Positions 16,937 through 25,214 of a stretch of DNA of 64,000 nt are shown piece by piece (the first letter of the stretch is position 1; the number at the start of each line of letters is the position of its first letter). Source of the DNA: Alkalihalobacterium sp048323755 (GTDB taxonomy: Bacteria > Bacillota > Bacilli > Bacillales > Bacillaceae_F); contig NZ_JBLWFS010000008.1 in NCBI RefSeq assembly GCF_048323755.1, forward strand, positions 62,001 through 126,000. Reading direction: 5' to 3'. The notes under the pieces were generated by a model. That model did no database searches. It was not told where the DNA came from and was given only the letters and a program-made list of their open reading frames with translations. Made by a program: the position numbers and the translations under genes.

Positions 16937-17588
16937 AGTTAAGCAGTCCTTTCTGCAACGCATATTTCACTAATTCCGGTCTCGTTTTAAGGTGAAGTTT
17001 TTCCATGATATTACTTTTATGTGTTTCAACGGTCTTTACGCTAATAATGAGATTTTCAGCAATTTCTTTATTAGAATAACCTTTAGCAATCCACTCAAGT
17101 ACTTCTCTTTCACGTTGAGACAGGGATTCAAACGTTTTAGAATTTCCGCCATTGCTTAACTTTTCCATATACTCACTCATTAATCGCTTTGTAGCTATTG
17201 GATTTAAGTAAGCATTTCCTGTAGAAACCGATTGGATGGCTGCTAGCAACTCTTCATGAGGTGAGCTTTTCAAGATATATCCAGAAGCTCCTGCATGGAT
17301 GGCATTAAATAAATACTCATCATCATCGTGCATAGTCAAAACTAAGATCGCAGTATCAGGCAACAGCTGTTTAATTTCAGTTGTTGCAGCTAAGCCACCT
17401 TTTCCTTGTGGCATACTTAAATCCATCAAAATTACATCAGGCTTCAATTCTTGAGCCTTTCGGATCGCTTCATCTCCCTCTGCGGCTTCCCCTACAACTT
17501 CTATATCATTTTTACCGTTTAAAAGCATCGTCAGGCCTGAACGTACAACGATATGATCATCAACGATAAGGAGCTTAATCATACTCAT
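16929..17588 (-). CDS. NarL/FixJ-family response regulator (NreC-like)
   Basis: 219 residues. The receiver domain (1-120) has the acidic pair in VDDH, phospho-acceptor Asp in VILMDLSMPQGKGG and Lys in YILKSSPHEE. The LuxR-type HTH is at about 145-210 (LSQREREVLEWIAKGYSNKEIA, recognition helix ISVKTVETHKSNI; quoted in part). It pairs with the kinase translated after it. Two ATGs, 6 bases apart, follow AAGGTGAGG. Together with the GAF gene upstream it resembles the staphylococcal nreABC set for oxygen and nitrate sensing, but the target genes cannot be told from sequence. Confidence 0.9.
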   Translation of the reverse strand: MSMIKLLIVDDHIVVRSGLTMLLNGKNDIEVVGEAAEGDEAIRKAQELKPDVILMDLSMPQGKGGLAATTEIKQLLPDTAILVLTMHDDDEYLFNAIHAGASGYILKSSPHEELLAAIQSVSTGNAYLNPIATKRLMSEYMEKLSNGGNSKTFESLSQREREVLEWIAKGYSNKEIAENLIISVKTVETHKSNIMEKLHLKTRPELVKYALQKGLLNFD

Positions 17589-17954
17589 ACCTCACCTTCT
17601 ACAGTATCCTATCTGTATCATTTCTACTAATTTTATAGTACTAACGTTATTAATAGTATATCAAATTACCTTACATTGAAATGGAAACTTTTATTACTTA
17701 CATTCCATTTTTATTATACCAACTTTTTTATAATATTTTAATATACCAACCTTTTTTATCATTATTTCATGTCGCCTCTTTCTATCTCCTATCTGGTTAA
17801 GTCTAATTACAAAAGGCAGTATACGAAAACGACCAAACAAAAAAAAGCGATGTCACCTCTTAAGCATAACTTAAAAAGCAGCATCACTAGTACTCTTCTA
17901 TATAATTAGTGGCAACATGGGGTAGAAAAACTCTATCGTCTTAGTATTTGTTAG
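17589..17954. other. AT-rich region between GAF gene and response regulator
   Basis: 366 bases with no gene. It holds a direct repeat, TATACCAACTTTTTTAT (about 17715) and TATACCAACCTTTTTTAT (about 17741), 26 bases apart, just upstream of the regulator. This could be a regulator-binding site. No clean terminator is seen after the GAF gene, so read-through is possible. Confidence 0.4.
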
Positions 17955-18371
17955 TTATTTTTCAACACCTAAAAGTAATGCAACTTCTTTCGTTTTGTCG
18001 ACAATCGTTTCAATTTCCTCTTGTGAATAAACGCGGTTGCTTCGGCTTCCTACAAGTAAAACCCCTTTTATCTCATTATCTAGGAAGATAGGTGCAGCAA
18101 TCGCAGCAAAGAGTTTCTCTGCAAGCATGATGGGGGATTCTAGTCGCTTCTGACTTGCGTTAGGAAGACGATCATCAATAACAATCATTCGTCCATGACG
18201 AGCAACTGCGCCGATTAAACCACTGCCGTACTTCTTCCGCATCCCCTTATACTTTTCGTTTAAACTGCCAACTGCTTCTCCCCAGTAAATGTGATGACTA
18301 ATTGGAACTACGAAAGCTATTGCTGCAAAATCGCTAGACGTTTTTAAATTAAGTTCCTCTAATATATGCAT
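17955..18371 (-). CDS. GAF domain protein (NreA-like)
   Basis: 138 residues forming one GAF domain: FAAIAFVVP, YWGEAVGSLNEKY, YGSGLIGAVARHGR, then AAPIFLDNEIKGVLLVGS. Size and position beside a NarL-type regulator and kinase match NreA, the nitrate-binding GAF protein that modulates NreB in staphylococci. Free-standing GAF proteins of the methionine-sulfoxide-reductase type are shorter on Cys motifs; the three-Cys signature of fRMsr is not present here. Cytosolic. The gene lies 366 bases upstream of the regulator, so it may be a separate transcript. Confidence 0.75.
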   Translation of the reverse strand: MHILEELNLKTSSDFAAIAFVVPISHHIYWGEAVGSLNEKYKGMRKKYGSGLIGAVARHGRMIVIDDRLPNASQKRLESPIMLAEKLFAAIAAPIFLDNEIKGVLLVGSRSNRVYSQEEIETIVDKTKEVALLLGVEK

Positions 18372-18507
18372 CTCAACTACATCTCCACTATATTTCTATT
18401 TTCCATCTATAATTATTCTATCTTGTTTTTAAGAAAAAGTAATTCAGGAAAAACCCTGATTTTTTGATAATCTCTTATATAATTTTTAACAATAATAAAA
18501 ATCAAAA

Positions 18508-18574
18508 GGCTGTTTTCGTAAACTTTGTTCCTTTTGGACCGTTTTCGCTTCATGCTATGCGTGAAGAGCCAATC
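18508..18574. repeat. Dispersed palindromic repeat A, copy 2 (truncated)
   Basis: Starts with the same 20 bases as copy 1 (GGCTGTTTTCGTAAACTTTG), runs through TTTTGGACCGTTTT and the ATGCGTGAAGAGCCAA hairpin arm, then stops. The right arm is missing. Confidence 0.8.
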
Positions 18575-18603
18575 AAAAAGAGGCTGACTCAAGGCCAACC
18601 TCA
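18574..18603 (-). terminator. Terminator after AbgT transporter gene
   Basis: GAGGCTG pairs with CAACCTC, with an A run on the plus strand (T run on the transcript). It lies 28 bases after the stop codon and abuts the truncated repeat A copy. Confidence 0.7.
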
Positions 18604-18630
18604 ACCATTTCTTGCATTATAGATGATAGA

Positions 18631-20160
18631 TTACATCGTAATACCTGGACCTATAGGTAATCCTACTAACACCCAAATAATGAGTAACACAATCCATGCC
18701 CCTAAGAAGAAAATAGAGAATGGTAGCATTAGAGAGAATAGAGTCCCAAATCCAGCCTTTTTATCGTAGTCCTTCATAAACATTAACAACATCGGAATGT
18801 ATGGGTTTAACGGTGAAATAATATTCGTTGAAGAATCAGCAATTCTAAATCCTAACTGAACAAATGCAGGATCATAACCCATTATCATAAACATTGGAAT
18901 AAAGACTGGCGCCATTAATGCCCACTGTGCCGATCCACTAATAATAAATAAATTCAGAATTGCAGTTAATAGAATAAAACCAATAATAACCGGTAAGCCT
19001 GTCATATTGACGCTTTGAAGCAAGTCAGCAAATGAAACGGCCATCCAGATACCAATGTTTGACCAATTAAAGTAAGCAATAAATTGAGCTACTGCAAAGA
19101 CAAGTACGATATAGCCGGACATGTCTTTCATTGCCTCACCCATTAACGTCGGAACATCACTAGTATTCTTGATTTTCCCTACCGAAGCCCCGTACACAAT
19201 TGCTAATGTAATAAAGAAAAATAGAATAATAGGAACAATTCCAGAAATGAATGGTGATGGTACAAGTCCACCATCTTCTGCTCGAAGTGGAGAACTAGCT
19301 GGTAAAACGACCATTGCTAATAAACCAAGATAGGCTACAGCAGCAATACCTGTACGACGTAAAGCTTTAGTTTCTTCTTTTGTTACTTCAAACGTTGTGT
19401 CAATTGCTTTACCTGTGTAAGTACCAAGCCTAGGCTCAATGATTTTTTCAGTAACTAATGCGCCAACAATGACTAGCATGACTACTGACGCACTCATAAA
19501 GAAATAGTTGTCAACAGGTGTTACGATAACTGTTGGATCTACCGTCTTCGCTACCTCAGTCGAAATACCTGAGAGAAGTGCATCTGTACCAGCAACAATG
19601 AAGTTTGCTGTAAAACCAGCACCTACCCCAGCAAAACCTGCGGCTAAACCTGCAAATGGATGACGGCCAATTGCATAAAAGACCATAGCGGCTAATGGCG
19701 GAATAATAATATAAGCTGCATCTGATGCTAAGTTCCCTAGGACCCCTGCTGTAATAACAGCATAAGTTACAAGACTTTTTGGAGTATTTAAGATGGTCTT
19801 TTTCATAAATGCTTCAAAAAGTCCGACTTTTTGAGCGATCCCTATCCCTAACATCATCGTAAGGACAAGACCTAACGGTGCAAATCCAGAAAAATTGGAA
19901 ACCATTGATCCCGTAATATATTGGAGACCTTCTCCTGAAATTAAGCTTTTAATATGTACTTCTTCCTCTGTACCTGGGTGAAATACACTAACATTGAAGA
20001 AGCTTAATATTGCTGAAAATACCATTGTGGCTGCTGCCAAATAAACAAATAGCATAAAAGGATGCGGAAGCTTATTTCCTACACGTTCGACAACATTCAA
20101 AAACTTCATCATCGGTCCTATTTTTGCTTCATTTTCATTTTCTAATTGTAAACGACTCAT
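18631..20160 (-). CDS. AbgT-family transporter
   Basis: 509 residues with about 11-12 hydrophobic segments, the length of the AbgT family, whose members export sulfonamides or import p-aminobenzoyl-glutamate. Diagnostic stretches are ERVGNKLPHPFMLFVYLA at residues 25-42, TANFIVAGTDALLSGIS and the C-terminal SSTNIISPLNPYIPMLL. B. subtilis and other Gram-positive bacteria carry such genes without known substrates. GGAGGTAACAC before the ATG sets the start. It is a single-gene unit with tandem operator-like repeats upstream. Substrate unknown. Confidence 0.88.
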   Translation of the reverse strand: MSRLQLENENEAKIGPMMKFLNVVERVGNKLPHPFMLFVYLAAATMVFSAILSFFNVSVFHPGTEEEVHIKSLISGEGLQYITGSMVSNFSGFAPLGLVLTMMLGIGIAQKVGLFEAFMKKTILNTPKSLVTYAVITAGVLGNLASDAAYIIIPPLAAMVFYAIGRHPFAGLAAGFAGVGAGFTANFIVAGTDALLSGISTEVAKTVDPTVIVTPVDNYFFMSASVVMLVIVGALVTEKIIEPRLGTYTGKAIDTTFEVTKEETKALRRTGIAAVAYLGLLAMVVLPASSPLRAEDGGLVPSPFISGIVPIILFFFITLAIVYGASVGKIKNTSDVPTLMGEAMKDMSGYIVLVFAVAQFIAYFNWSNIGIWMAVSFADLLQSVNMTGLPVIIGFILLTAILNLFIISGSAQWALMAPVFIPMFMIMGYDPAFVQLGFRIADSSTNIISPLNPYIPMLLMFMKDYDKKAGFGTLFSLMLPFSIFFLGAWIVLLIIWVLVGLPIGPGITM

Positions 20161-20181
20161 GTGTTACCTCCTTTAGAAAAA

Positions 20182-20226
20182 TTAGTGTAAAGGTTGCAAC
20201 AACTAGTGTAAAGCGTTTACAACTAG
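20182..20226. promoter_or_regulatory. Tandem repeat with cre-like element upstream of AbgT gene
   Basis: Two direct repeats, TTAGTGTAAAGGTTGCAACA... and CTAGTGTAAAGCGTTTACAA..., each ending CAACTAG. The second includes GTAAAGCGTTTACA (20208-20221), which matches the cre consensus at 12 of 14 positions. They lie 22-66 bases before the start codon. The remaining bases to 20517 hold nothing I recognise. Confidence 0.5.
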
Positions 20227-20517
20227 CAAACAACTATATTAGTAAAATATCTACTATATCTAATACTATGATTTTTCTGTTAATTATTACTAAAATCCTT
20301 TTATATCAATAAGCATTGTCGATTTACAATCACTATGAAGCTATAAAGTAATTCTTTTTAGAATTTTTCTAAAATAACTAAATGAACAAATTCGAATAGA
20401 GTTCCTGTCAAAATGGCTTTGGGTGCGTTCTATTGTAGTTGATACAAATCATGAGGAATAGTAATGTATGTGGCCTTGCTAAATTAAGAACACTCTTCTA
20501 CGATTGGCAATCGAATA

Positions 20518-20545
20518 CAAAAAGGACTCTATTCCTAAGAGTCCT
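20518..20545 (-). terminator. Terminator after the cyd operon
   Basis: AGGACTCT / AGAGTCCT stem with T run on the minus-strand transcript, about 100 bases beyond the cydC stop codon. Confidence 0.75.
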
Positions 20546-20643
20546 AGTAATAATAATAATTCTAGTGCTGTTAAAGAGTATTGTTGTTTTGGGGCTCATT
20601 GCCCAAAATCAACGGATATCAACAGTATTTTTTAACATAGCTT

Positions 20644-22365
20644 TTATTTTAATATACTTTTCTCAATTTGTTTTAACTGATAAAAATACCCTTCAGCCTC
20701 CATAAGTTCTGTGAACGTGCCCTTTTCCACAATTTCCCCTTGATCCATGACGATAATTTGGTCCATCTGTTCTAGCCCTTCAAGCCTGTGACTAACAACG
20801 ACTACCGTGTCTTCCTTCGCCTTTTTATACAACAATTCATAAAGGCGACGTTCTGTCCAAGAATCGAGTGATGAAGTCGGTTCATCCAGCAGCCAGAACG
20901 AAGCACCTTTTGCAACAGCTCGGGCCATCGCAAGCCGTTGTCTTTCTCCACCTGATAAGTTTTGCCCTTTCTCCAAGACAGGATCAGATAATTCAAGGTG
21001 TGACAGTTGTACATCGGCTAATAATTGTTTTAGTTCTTCATCTGTCAAATCGTTCGATGATAATAATAGATTTTCTTTAATCGTTCCATTAAAAAAGTGA
21101 TTTTCTTGCAAGATAACATTCGAGTTTTCCCAAGCGCTTTCTTGCTTAAGCTCGTTTATATTCGTACCACTTAATAATAGTTCACCTTCATTGGCGACTT
21201 GTAATTTCAACATCAAACTCAACAATGTCGATTTCCCAGAACCACTCGGCCCAACGATCGCTGTTTTTGAACCAGCCGGTAAATATAAGTTAACATCATT
21301 CAATGTTTTACGTGGTTCCGCAGGAAACGTAAGATGAATTCCTTTCAGTTCAATTGATGGTGCACCACTCGGAAAAGAACTCATCCCAACAGTTGAAGTC
21401 CATGCTCGATCATCTTCATTTACGACCGAGCCCAGTCGTGTTGCCGCTCTCTTGCTTTCTTCATAAAAAACGGGAAAAGCCGCCATTGGTGTCGAATGAT
21501 CAAATACTGTTAAACTAACCATCACGAGCATAGCTAGAAAAAGTCCATCTAAGCTTCCATTGGCCACTGAATAGGCTCCAGCCGCTAGTACAGACCAAAC
21601 GATAATTAAAGAAACGGCTGTATTGAAGGATTGATTATACAAGGCGTGTTGTCCTGCTTGTTGATCTTCTTGAATATAGGCATTTGATGCAGCAACAAGT
21701 TGTTGTTCTTTTTCTTCTAACTTTTGATGGATTTTCAACTCACGAAAGCCTTGAAACCATTCAGTGACTTCTGTAGATAAATGACCTCGTTCCTCCCGTA
21801 TTCGATTACTAACCTTTTTCTGCTTGTACGCAAACCAAGCTGGAATTACTACCCCTGTTAAAAGTAGACCTATCGTTAGTAGAATAACAATCGCAATCGA
21901 ATAAAAGGATACAAATAGTATCGTACTTAGAAAGACAGTCACCATAATAATCGGCGGGTACAAAACACGCAGGAAGAAGTTTTGTAAGCTTTCCACATCA
22001 CCGACGATACGGGCAAGCAGGTCACCACTACGATATTTTGATAACATGCTCGGTGCAAGCTTTTCTAATCTGTCAAAGAAATGAACACGTAAATCACTTA
22101 ACATGGTGAATGTCGCTCTATGAGAATAATATCGTTCCCCATACCGACTCGTTGCACGCAAGATACTGCCCATTTTAACAACGGCAACCATAACTAATAA
22201 TACATATAACGGGGGTTGGAGAGCAGCTTGTGAAATTAAATAACCATTTGCAGCAAACAAACCGACAGCCGTTATTCCTGCAACATAGGCAAATACGATA
22301 GATAGAATTACATCTTTCTTTTTTAACATGATAATTCGGATCGTATTTAATAACTCATGCATCAC
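20644..22365 (-). CDS. cydC: Thiol-reductant ABC exporter, subunit CydC
   Basis: 573 residues: a six-helix membrane domain (1-310) fused to an ABC ATPase (345-573) with Walker A GPSGSGKST, signature LSGGERQRLAMA, Walker B FWLLDEPTSS and the H-loop VVVSHRLEG. CydDC exports glutathione or cysteine across the membrane and is required for haem insertion into cytochrome bd. GDVESLQNFFLRVLYPPI is typical of CydC. It overlaps cydD by one base. Last gene of the cyd operon. Reported in some Bacillus annotations as cydD because the names are swapped. Confidence 0.92.
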   Translation of the reverse strand: MMHELLNTIRIIMLKKKDVILSIVFAYVAGITAVGLFAANGYLISQAALQPPLYVLLVMVAVVKMGSILRATSRYGERYYSHRATFTMLSDLRVHFFDRLEKLAPSMLSKYRSGDLLARIVGDVESLQNFFLRVLYPPIIMVTVFLSTILFVSFYSIAIVILLTIGLLLTGVVIPAWFAYKQKKVSNRIREERGHLSTEVTEWFQGFRELKIHQKLEEKEQQLVAASNAYIQEDQQAGQHALYNQSFNTAVSLIIVWSVLAAGAYSVANGSLDGLFLAMLVMVSLTVFDHSTPMAAFPVFYEESKRAATRLGSVVNEDDRAWTSTVGMSSFPSGAPSIELKGIHLTFPAEPRKTLNDVNLYLPAGSKTAIVGPSGSGKSTLLSLMLKLQVANEGELLLSGTNINELKQESAWENSNVILQENHFFNGTIKENLLLSSNDLTDEELKQLLADVQLSHLELSDPVLEKGQNLSGGERQRLAMARAVAKGASFWLLDEPTSSLDSWTERRLYELLYKKAKEDTVVVVSHRLEGLEQMDQIIVMDQGEIVEKGTFTELMEAEGYFYQLKQIEKSILK

Positions 22366-24080
22366 TACTCCTCCTCCTCGTTTTTAGAGAACAGTTTCTT
22401 ATAAGATGAAACAGATGCTTTCAACTGTTCATGAGTTCCTTGAGCTTTCAATTCTCCGCTTTCGAGAAATAAAATGTGATTCGCTTCTTTAATGGTCTGT
22501 AACCTGTGAGCGACAGTAATAACTGTTGAAGTTTGGGCTAATTCCTTCATTGACTTTTGCAGTATTTGCTCTGTGAATAAATCAAGACCTGTTGTTGGCT
22601 CATCAAAAAGTACAATCGATGGCTTCTTAAGAAAAGCACGAGCTAATGCAATTCGTTGTTTCTCACCACCAGAAAGCCCTCTTCCACCTTCCCCAATTGG
22701 AGTATTATAACGCTCTGGCAACGTTTCAATTAAGTCAGAAATCCCAGCTTTAACAGCAGCCTCCTCAATTTCAGATGTAGATGCTTTCGTACCAAGCGCA
22801 ATATTCTCTGTAATTGTCCCAGAAAATAAATAAGGGTGTTGTGTGATATAACTAATATGGCTGAACCAATCTTCTTCTTTATAGTCTAAACGCTCATGTC
22901 CATCTACGAGTACTTCTCCTTCTTGCGGACGGATTAATCCTGCAACAATATGAAGAAGTGTCGTTTTACCAGATCCACTTTTTCCTACAATAGCAATCTG
23001 GCCATTCATTGGAAGGTTGGCATTTATATCGCTTAATGTAAATCCTTTTGTCTCATATTGAAAATTAACGTTTCTTAATTCTAATGAAACAGGTGCTTTT
23101 GTTAATGAACGGTTCCCCCACGTATGTGTTTGTTCCACTTGTGAAAGTTCTCGTTCAATTTTTTCGGATGCCCCCGTACTACTACGACCTGCATGAAAAG
23201 CACTCCCTAGCTCCTTTAACATATTGTAAAATTCAGGAACGAGTAAAAGAATGAAAAAAGCGGTAAAAAAACTAATTTCATTGAAAACAACGAGACGAAA
23301 ACCCAACTCTAGTGCAACAAGTCCAATACTAAGCATTGAGATAAACTCAAGCATTAAAGACGAAGTAAAAGCTACTTTTAAGATTTTCATCGTTGCATCT
23401 CGAAACTCTAAACTACTTTGACGAATCACTTCTTTGTAATGTTTCGATCGCCCATATAACTTTAAGCTCAAAAGACCTTGAAGTGTATCCAAGAATCGGC
23501 CTGAGAAAGCTGTTAAACTATCAAGCTTTTCCTCTGACTTTTGTTGCGTCATTTTACCAATAATAATCATAAATATCGGAATAAACGGGGCTGTAAATAA
23601 AAGAATTAACCCTGAATATACGTGTTGCGTGAAAACAACGACTAAGATCATCAATGGAACAACAGTCGTTATAATTCGTTGCGGCACATACTTACTAAAA
23701 AAGTTATCAAGTTCATCAACGGCATCCATCATCACACTTACTTTTTGACCAGATTGTCCTTTGTAAGATGACATTAATGAATGACTGGAGTACACTAGCA
23801 GCAGCCGCTTACGATAATTTGCCTTTACTTGAGCCGCCATTTTCAAGCCGATCTTTCCACTCCAATACGAGAGAAAAGACCGGAAAATAAAGACGGCTAA
23901 CAAGAGTAATAAGAAAGCTGTTACTTGATCAAATGAAACTTGATTTAAGAAAAGATCATCTACAATTGAAACAATCAAAAACGATTGCATAATAATAACG
24001 ATTCCGAATGCAATGGCTAGTGCAAAAAGCGTATAGTACCGGCCCTTTTGTTCCTTGGCAAGCTTTTGCAGTGTTTTCAT
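22365..24080 (-). CDS. cydD: Thiol-reductant ABC exporter, subunit CydD
   Basis: 571 residues, membrane domain (1-310) plus ABC ATPase: Walker A GKSGSGKTT, signature GGRGLSGGEKQRIALA, Walker B IVLFDEPTTGLD, H-loop TVAHRLQT. TAPFIPIFMIIIGKMTQ in the membrane part is a CydD feature. Forms the heterodimer with CydC. The ATG is 3 bases after the cydS stop codon, so translation is tightly coupled to the oxidase subunits. Confidence 0.92.
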   Translation of the reverse strand: MKTLQKLAKEQKGRYYTLFALAIAFGIVIIMQSFLIVSIVDDLFLNQVSFDQVTAFLLLLLAVFIFRSFLSYWSGKIGLKMAAQVKANYRKRLLLVYSSHSLMSSYKGQSGQKVSVMMDAVDELDNFFSKYVPQRIITTVVPLMILVVVFTQHVYSGLILLFTAPFIPIFMIIIGKMTQQKSEEKLDSLTAFSGRFLDTLQGLLSLKLYGRSKHYKEVIRQSSLEFRDATMKILKVAFTSSLMLEFISMLSIGLVALELGFRLVVFNEISFFTAFFILLLVPEFYNMLKELGSAFHAGRSSTGASEKIERELSQVEQTHTWGNRSLTKAPVSLELRNVNFQYETKGFTLSDINANLPMNGQIAIVGKSGSGKTTLLHIVAGLIRPQEGEVLVDGHERLDYKEEDWFSHISYITQHPYLFSGTITENIALGTKASTSEIEEAAVKAGISDLIETLPERYNTPIGEGGRGLSGGEKQRIALARAFLKKPSIVLFDEPTTGLDLFTEQILQKSMKELAQTSTVITVAHRLQTIKEANHILFLESGELKAQGTHEQLKASVSSYKKLFSKNEEEE

Positions 24081-24083
24081 GGT

Positions 24084-24185
24084 CTAGTCCTCGTACTTTG
24101 TACTTTTAGTGGCTACGAATAAGGAAAAAATCATCGCAAGCACGACAACTAGTAGCGGTGCATAAAACAGTAAAAAGTTGTGCAT
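24084..24185 (-). CDS. cydS: Cytochrome bd oxidase small subunit CydS
   Basis: A 33-residue single-span membrane peptide between cydB and cydD: MHNFLLFYAPLL, then VVVLAMIFSLFVA, then a short charged tail TKSTKYED. AAGGAGG lies 8 bases before the ATG. The pattern M..FL..YAP.VV.L, the length and the position agree with CydS, the third subunit seen in the Geobacillus cytochrome bd structure; it is the counterpart of CydX in Gram-negative bacteria. It should pack against CydA and stabilise a haem. It is easily missed by gene finders because of its size. Confidence 0.82.
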   Translation of the reverse strand: MHNFLLFYAPLLVVVLAMIFSLFVATKSTKYED

Positions 24186-24197
24186 AGTTTTTCCTCC

Positions 24198-25214
24198 TTA
24201 TACATTACCTTTTTTAATGTAAGGCTTATTCATCACAAACAGCTTAAATACTAAATATAGCGACGGAATGAGTAACATTAACCCTAAAATAAATACGACA
24301 ATCAATGCATAAGCCATCGTTTCATTCGTAAAACTGTCATAAATCGTTAAGTGCGGATACAATAAATACGGATAGCGTGACACGCCGTAACCATAGAAAG
24401 CACAAGCAAATTGAAGAACAACAAATATAAATGACCAACCGTATTGTCTTGTTTTTAAAAACCATAAACTAACGACAAAACATACAAATGATACAGCAAA
24501 CACCCACCAGAGGGAGAGTAAACCTTCGAAATGTGCAGGGTTATGCCATTTCATTTCTATAATTATCCCGAGAGCTGTGATGATCGTAGGAAAGCTCCAA
24601 ATCCAAGTGTATTTTCGGAATAAACGAAGCGCCTTCTGATCTTCCGCTACTGAAGAATAATAAGCTAAAAAGCTCGCAGATATAAATAACACACTGACAA
24701 GACTAAGCAGTACGATCGACCATGCGAACGGACTCGTGAGCAGGGCAATATAGTCTAGCTCGATCCCGCCCCAAGATGTCTCTCGAATAAAGCCGCCTTG
24801 AGACACAATTAAAGCCGTCGACAGTGAAGCAGGGATAAGAACACCTGTAACACCGTACATCAGTGTATATCCTTTATGCCCCTTCGTACCGTAAGTTCCA
24901 AACGCATAATAACTTCCTCGTAACGCCAACAAAATAATCGAAATACTAATAGGTATCAATAAAACCGTCCCAAAATAATAAGCGGTCTTCGGAAAAAATC
25001 CAATCATTCCAACAAAAAAGAATACAAGAAACACATTCGTAATCTCCCATACAGGAGATAAATATCGCTGAATGACATTATTTACGATATGATGCTTCCC
25101 CGTAACGATCGTGGAAGCATTGAAAAATCCCGCTCCAAAATCGATGGAGGCTACAATGACATAGCCAAATAGGAACAACCATAATACCGATATTCCTAGT
25201 ATCTCAATCGTCAT
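24198..25214 (-). CDS. cydB: Cytochrome bd quinol oxidase subunit II
   Basis: 338 residues with about eight or nine membrane helices (for example WLFLFGYVIVASIDFGAGFF at 13-32, the family's N-terminal signature). Partner of CydA in the bd-type terminal oxidase, which reduces O2 to water with menaquinol and has high oxygen affinity. The start ATG overlaps the cydA stop (4 bases). Normal length for the Firmicute subfamily. Confidence 0.93.
   Translation of the reverse strand: MTIEILGISVLWLFLFGYVIVASIDFGAGFFNASTIVTGKHHIVNNVIQRYLSPVWEITNVFLVFFFVGMIGFFPKTAYYFGTVLLIPISISIILLALRGSYYAFGTYGTKGHKGYTLMYGVTGVLIPASLSTALIVSQGGFIRETSWGGIELDYIALLTSPFAWSIVLLSLVSVLFISASFLAYYSSVAEDQKALRLFRKYTWIWSFPTIITALGIIIEMKWHNPAHFEGLLSLWWVFAVSFVCFVVSLWFLKTRQYGWSFIFVVLQFACAFYGYGVSRYPYLLYPHLTIYDSFTNETMAYALIVVFILGLMLLIPSLYLVFKLFVMNKPYIKKGNV

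Noticed and set aside
18413..18604. Minus-strand frame over truncated repeat A
   Set aside because: Composed of the repeat, a terminator and AT-rich sequence; no gene features.
20439..20705. Plus-strand hydrophobic frame of 88 codons
   Set aside because: It spans the cyd terminator and runs antisense into cydC; hydrophobicity comes from AT-rich bases.
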